Below, piece by piece: positions 5,821-5,932 of a DNA stretch of 5,932 nt. A program made the position numbers and the translations under genes. Source of the stretch: AB-629-J13 sp964496365. Its GTDB lineage: Bacteria; Fidelibacterota; Marinisomatia; Marinisomatales; AB-629-J13. The notes beneath the pieces were generated by a model. The model made no database searches. It had not been told where the DNA came from and saw only the letters and a program-made list of their open reading frames with translations. Positions within the stretch are counted from its first letter, which is position 1. Each line of letters begins with the position of its first letter. The stretch is taken from contig CAZBZK010000093.1 of NCBI GenBank assembly GCA_964496365.1, positions 1 through 5,932 of the forward strand, in the 5' to 3' direction.

Positions 5821-5932
5821 GTGAAACATTATTTTTTTATTACAAATTTTATAGTAGTTGTATTTTCTTTTTCATCTCTGAATGCACAGAATTGGCAGGG
5901 AGGTGGCCGCGGAAATATGCCTGGGATATGTG
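5821..5932 (+). CDS. N-terminus of an exported protein, possibly an outer-membrane receptor (truncated by the window end)
   Basis: Thirty-seven codons are visible from a GTG start. MKHYFFITNFIVVVFSF, followed by SSLNAQ, forms a clear Sec signal peptide with a basic N-region, a hydrophobic core and a probable cleavage site after NA or NAQ. The mature protein begins NWQGGGRGNMPGIC, a glycine/arginine-rich stretch. Short Gly/Arg-rich leaders like this are seen before the carboxypeptidase-regulatory-like plug region of TonB-dependent receptors in Bacteroidota-type bacteria, so an outer-membrane receptor is possible, but the diagnostic part lies beyond the window. No ATG is available upstream before an in-frame stop at 5800-5802, which supports the GTG. 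It is divergent from the transporter operon. Confidence 0.6.
   Translation, partial: MKHYFFITNFIVVVFSFSSLNAQNWQGGGRGNMPGIC

Overview
The window is AT-rich chromosomal DNA from what looks like a free-living Gram-negative bacterium. Three features hint at the FCB (Bacteroidota/Marinimicrobia-like) superphylum: a DUF6580-type membrane protein, weak Shine-Dalgarno sequences, and an exported protein with an 'NAQ' signal-peptide end followed by a glycine-rich stretch. This placement is an inference; no rRNA or other phylogenetic marker is present. UGA is an ordinary stop codon here, since three other genes end in TGA, and UGG encodes Trp.

Left part, + strand. The 3' part of a tRNA-Glu(UUC) and its intrinsic terminator are followed by a tight three-gene cluster: a DUF2231 membrane protein, an NDUFA9-like atypical short-chain dehydrogenase, and an exported Bcp/PrxQ-type peroxiredoxin. 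The first two genes touch with no gap, and the second and third overlap by 4 nt. The peroxiredoxin is the highlight. An in-frame UGA sits exactly where the peroxidatic cysteine belongs (TPG-U-TKEAC), the reading frame continues intact for another 106 codons, and a small hairpin lies 3' of the UGA at a distance suited to a bacterial SECIS. I read it as a selenocysteine peroxiredoxin of 171 residues that standard gene calling would cut to 64. A DUF6580 membrane protein follows, possibly with its own promoter.

Centre. About 260 bases between the convergent gene sets contain what looks like the decayed 3' end of a minus-strand gene, split by a one-base frameshift.

Right part, - strand. A compact operon is read from about 5692 down to 2876: a two-helix DUF3311-like protein, an SSS-family sodium:solute symporter, a one-domain cupin and an EamA/DMT transporter. 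The genes overlap or abut throughout, so they are probably co-transcribed. The logic looks like Na+-driven uptake, a small cupin that binds or modifies the substrate, and a DMT permease. The substrate cannot be read from the sequence.

Right edge. After a 128-base AT-rich divergent intergenic region, the first 37 codons of an exported protein begin on the + strand. It is possibly an outer-membrane receptor and runs off the window.
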